From a virus: DNA of 29,595 nucleotides. The position numbers were made by a program, and so were the translations under genes. The notes under the pieces were generated by a model. It did not search any database. It saw nothing but the letters and a program-made list of their open reading frames with translations, and was not told the DNA's origin. Where the stretch lies: IMG/VR virus record IMGVR_UViG_3300046001_006535, positions 1-29,595 of that record, one strand, 5' to 3'. Of this stretch, positions 28,275 to 29,595 are shown piece by piece; the stretch's first letter is position 1, and each line of letters opens with the position of its first letter.

Positions 28275-28586
28275 TTAGGATTGGAAGGAGAGGAGCTTGG
28301 TTACTTTGGCGGCAGCAGAGTCCGCCTCCGTACCACCAAGGAGGTCCAGCAATCGCCGGATTGTCTCTATTCGGGACACCCCATCGGGAACCATATGCTC
28401 ACACAGAATGACCTGTGCGGCGTGGACGAGGCTGGCTTGGGCGATCAGGGCATCGCTGGTGAGCTTGGCCAGGGTGGGGGAGGTCTGAGATGGTCCGGCG
28501 GACCTCCAAGCTCCATGCTCGTGCTCTTTGGCGCATGATGAGTGGACTTGACTCGCGGATTGCAGGGTATTAGGGGAGGCGTTCAT
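28275..28586 (-). CDS. 103-aa hypothetical protein
   Basis: Starts MNASPNTLQSASQVHSSCAK and ends KVTKLLSFQS. The first ~40 residues are polar and probably flexible; the rest forms helices (LAKLTSDALIAQASLVHAAQ; RIETIRRLLDLLGGTEADSA). It is the first gene after an intergenic block with the recurrent motif and a plus-strand terminator, and it lies 10 bases before bet. No family is recognised; a role in recombination control is possible. Confidence 0.6.
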   Translation of the reverse strand: MNASPNTLQSASQVHSSCAKEHEHGAWRSAGPSQTSPTLAKLTSDALIAQASLVHAAQVILCEHMVPDGVSRIETIRRLLDLLGGTEADSAAAKVTKLLSFQS

Positions 28587-28618
28587 TTAGCTTTCGTGAT
28601 GGTTGGCTTTGTGACTTC

Positions 28619-28651
28619 GGTCCGGGGAGTTCGCGCTTCCCGGACCTTTTT
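28619..28651 (+). terminator. strong intrinsic terminator on plus strand
   Basis: GGTCCGGGGAG (28619-28629) pairs with CTTCCCGGACC (28636-28646) over 11 pairs (one G-U) around a 6-base loop, followed by TTTTTGTTTT. This is a textbook terminator for a plus-strand transcript. All genes here are on the minus strand, and in that direction no T-run follows. It may end an antisense or small RNA overlapping the 5' end of the gene at 28586. Confidence 0.75.
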
Positions 28652-28663
28652 GTTTTCTGGGCA

Positions 28664-28679
28664 GGTGTTTCTATTTGAG
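28664..28679 (-). promoter_or_regulatory. copy of recurrent CTCAAA-n-AGAAACACC motif
   Basis: Minus-strand sense CTCAAATAGAAACACC, just after the stop of the 77-aa gene and 78 bases before the 103-aa gene. It matches 20112-20127 in 15 of 16 bases. Confidence 0.4.
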
Positions 28680-28681
28680 AA

Positions 28682-28915
28682 TCAGCGGAAAAAGGTACGG
28701 AAGTGACCATGGTCGTCGGGGCAGGTGGAGTTGCGGGCGTCGATCTCGGCCATCAGGTCCGCTTTCTTTTTCAGCGTGCGGTAATGCTGGTAATCGGACC
28801 ATGCAGCCCATTTGGCGCCAGCCCAGCAGATGGCCAGGCACAGCAGGAGGGAGAGCATGAACCAGATGCTGATAATCTGGACGCTGGAGTAGGATGTGAG
28901 GTTTATGAGGTTCAT
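28682..28915 (-). CDS. 77-aa membrane protein
   Basis: Starts MNLINLTSYSSVQIISIWFM; residues ~12-36 form a transmembrane helix (IISIWFMLSLLLCLAICWAG). A basic/helical cytoplasmic or periplasmic tail follows (YQHYRTLKKKADLMAEIDAR), ending FRTFFR. A single-pass membrane protein in the early region may affect the host envelope, for example superinfection immunity, but nothing here proves it. It is nearly flush with the preceding gene (ATG and TAA are adjacent). Confidence 0.65.
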   Translation of the reverse strand: MNLINLTSYSSVQIISIWFMLSLLLCLAICWAGAKWAAWSDYQHYRTLKKKADLMAEIDARNSTCPDDHGHFRTFFR

Positions 28916-29185
28916 TTAGTTGGTGGTGGGTTGTGGGATGTGTTTCGCGGCATTCCGCAGTCGGGCCTTGCGGCGTCCTGTGTTGACCTGAAAATTTCGG
29001 AACTGGGCGGCATCGATCTGGATGCCATGCTGACGTAACCAGTCAAAAATCTGACGGAACTTCCATCCTTTCTGGATCAGTATATCGACCGTCGGGCCGA
29101 CTGTTTCCCAAGGAGTCATTCCGATTTGCGTGACACTAATGGGATTAGCCTCGGCGGCGGCGACCATGAGAGCATCTGTGTTCAT
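28916..29185 (-). CDS. 89-aa hypothetical protein, possible DNA binding
   Basis: Starts MNTDALMVAAAEANPISVTQ. The middle reads ETVGPTVDILIQKGWKFRQI followed by FDWLRQHGIQIDAAQFRNF, a helix-turn-helix style with 'G-W-x-x-x-x-I-x-x-W-L-x-x-x-G-I-x-I' common in small phage or plasmid DNA-binding proteins, and a basic end (NTGRRKARLRNAAKH). It follows the RHH gene in the first early operon, so regulation or replication control is plausible. A later Met could also be the start. Confidence 0.6.
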   Translation of the reverse strand: MNTDALMVAAAEANPISVTQIGMTPWETVGPTVDILIQKGWKFRQIFDWLRQHGIQIDAAQFRNFQVNTGRRKARLRNAAKHIPQPTTN

Positions 29186-29208
29186 TGTGATGGTTATTCG
29201 GTGGGTGG

Positions 29209-29373
29209 TTACTTGGTTGCAGCCGCTGCGTCCTTCGCACGCACCTTGGCTAGATACTGTTGCACAAGGTGCCTGAGGATGCCGCTTTTGCTTTGCCCAA
29301 GGGTGGCGGCGGTGATGTTAAGTTGCCGGAAATCTTCCGGGCTGAGTTGGGTGGCGATGTAAGTATTCTTCAT
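29209..29373 (-). CDS. 54-aa ribbon-helix-helix protein
   Basis: The frame MKNTYIATQLSPEDFRQLNI continues TAATLGQSKSGILRHLVQQY and ends LAKVRAKDAAAATK. A short strand YIATQLS followed by two helices with 'F-x-x-L…G-x-S-x-S-x-I-L-R-x-L-V-x-x-Y-L' is the MetJ/Arc (RHH) pattern. Such dimers bind operators. It is the first minus-strand early gene and is read away from the 29435-29457 palindrome, so auto-regulation at that palindrome is likely. Confidence 0.72.
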   Translation of the reverse strand: MKNTYIATQLSPEDFRQLNITAATLGQSKSGILRHLVQQYLAKVRAKDAAAATK

Positions 29374-29434
29374 GTCAAGGTAGGTGTTTACCCCATTGCG
29401 AGGTGTATGTGGATGGTGATATATCGATAGTCAA

Positions 29435-29457
29435 CTAAAATAAATAATTTATTTTAG
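29435..29457. promoter_or_regulatory. 23-bp palindrome between divergent regulators
   Basis: CTAAAATAAAT (29435-29445), a central A, then ATTTATTTTAG (29447-29457): perfect 11-base arms. Direct repeats GTCAACTA flank it at 29430-29437 and 29482-29489. The AT-rich core between two divergent small DNA-binding genes suggests an operator overlapping both promoters. Confidence 0.7.
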
Positions 29458-29496
29458 AGCGCCGGAAAGCCTTTTCTGTGCGTCAACTAGATAGCA

Positions 29497-29595
29497 ATGA
29501 ACCCTCTACAGAAAACAATTATGGCCTCCAAAAAAAAGCTGACTCCAAGGGACCCGTCCAAGCGGATGGTGGGATTCTTCGCCACGCCCGATGAT
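29497..29595 (+). CDS. start of divergent small DNA-binding gene (cut)
   Basis: The frame begins at ATG 29497 (MNPLQKTIMASKKKLTPRDP) or at ATG 29521 (MASKKKLTPRDPSKRMVGFF); neither has a Shine-Dalgarno sequence. 'SKRMVGFFATPDD' looks like the start of a ribbon-helix-helix fold, in which a strand K-R-x-x-G-F-F/R is followed by P-x-D, but only 33 residues are visible. It diverges from the RHH gene across the palindrome; a repressor or anti-repressor is likely. Confidence 0.5.
   Translation, partial: MNPLQKTIMASKKKLTPRDPSKRMVGFFATPDD

Noticed and set aside
1-29595. tRNA genes, CRISPR arrays, insertion sequences, reverse transcriptase with variable repeats
   Set aside because: No T-loop/anticodon-like sets, no regularly spaced repeats, no transposase and no retroelement motifs were seen on either strand.

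Overview
This window is most of a tailed double-stranded DNA bacteriophage (or prophage) genome. It is cut at both ends: a tail-fibre gene runs off the left end and a probable repressor gene off the right. The capsid protein looks like the N4-gp56/DUF4043 type. There is a large portal protein, and no tape-measure, sheath or long-tail genes are visible, so a short-tailed (podovirus-like) particle is the best inference. Three putative lipoproteins and a spanin-like membrane protein point to a Gram-negative host. Most start codons are preceded by A/C-rich leaders without a Shine-Dalgarno sequence, and the host cannot be named securely from this sequence; a Verrucomicrobia-like or other host with weak SD use is only a guess. 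Terminase and integrase are not in the window, so lifestyle is uncertain.

Layout, reading the minus strand from right to left. At about 29.2-29.6 kb two small DNA-binding genes diverge around a 23-bp palindrome, probably the master switch. From 28.9 to 25.2 kb lies a recombination module: a RecT/Bet annealing protein, a YqaJ/lambda-type exonuclease, a MerR-like HTH protein and a RuvC-like resolvase, with small unknown genes between them. From 25.2 to 24.5 kb are two adjacent proteins built from repeated helix-turn-helix units. From 24.3 to 19.2 kb is replication: an HNH protein, a probable replication initiator or helicase loader, a TOPRIM primase-helicase, a MazG-like pyrophosphohydrolase, a winged-helix protein and an SSB-like protein. 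From 19.2 to 16.5 kb is a string of tiny, mostly unknown accessory genes joined by 4-base ATGA overlaps, including a lipoprotein.

The structural half is split by strand. The portal and a small partner (14.06-16.45 kb) and two unknown proteins (11.9-13.5 kb) are on the plus strand. An XRE-type regulator sits between these two pairs on the minus strand. From 11.8 kb leftward the minus strand carries scaffold, major capsid, a Gp80-like tail/virion protein, a 714-aa protein with carbohydrate-binding-like modules, a 310-aa tail/adaptor candidate, two Thr/Ser-rich proteins and a pectate-lyase-like tailspike. A tightly overlapping lysis cassette follows (two lipoproteins, two membrane proteins, an M15 peptidase endolysin), and then the start of a tail fibre.

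The least expected signals are regulatory. A 10-base element (CGAATTTGAC or its first 8 bases) lies 31-37 bases before three structural-operon starts. A second motif (CTCAAA-n-AGAAAC-like) recurs in intergenic spaces in the sense orientation. A 23-bp repeat marks two gene junctions. A strong plus-strand terminator lies alone among minus-strand genes.
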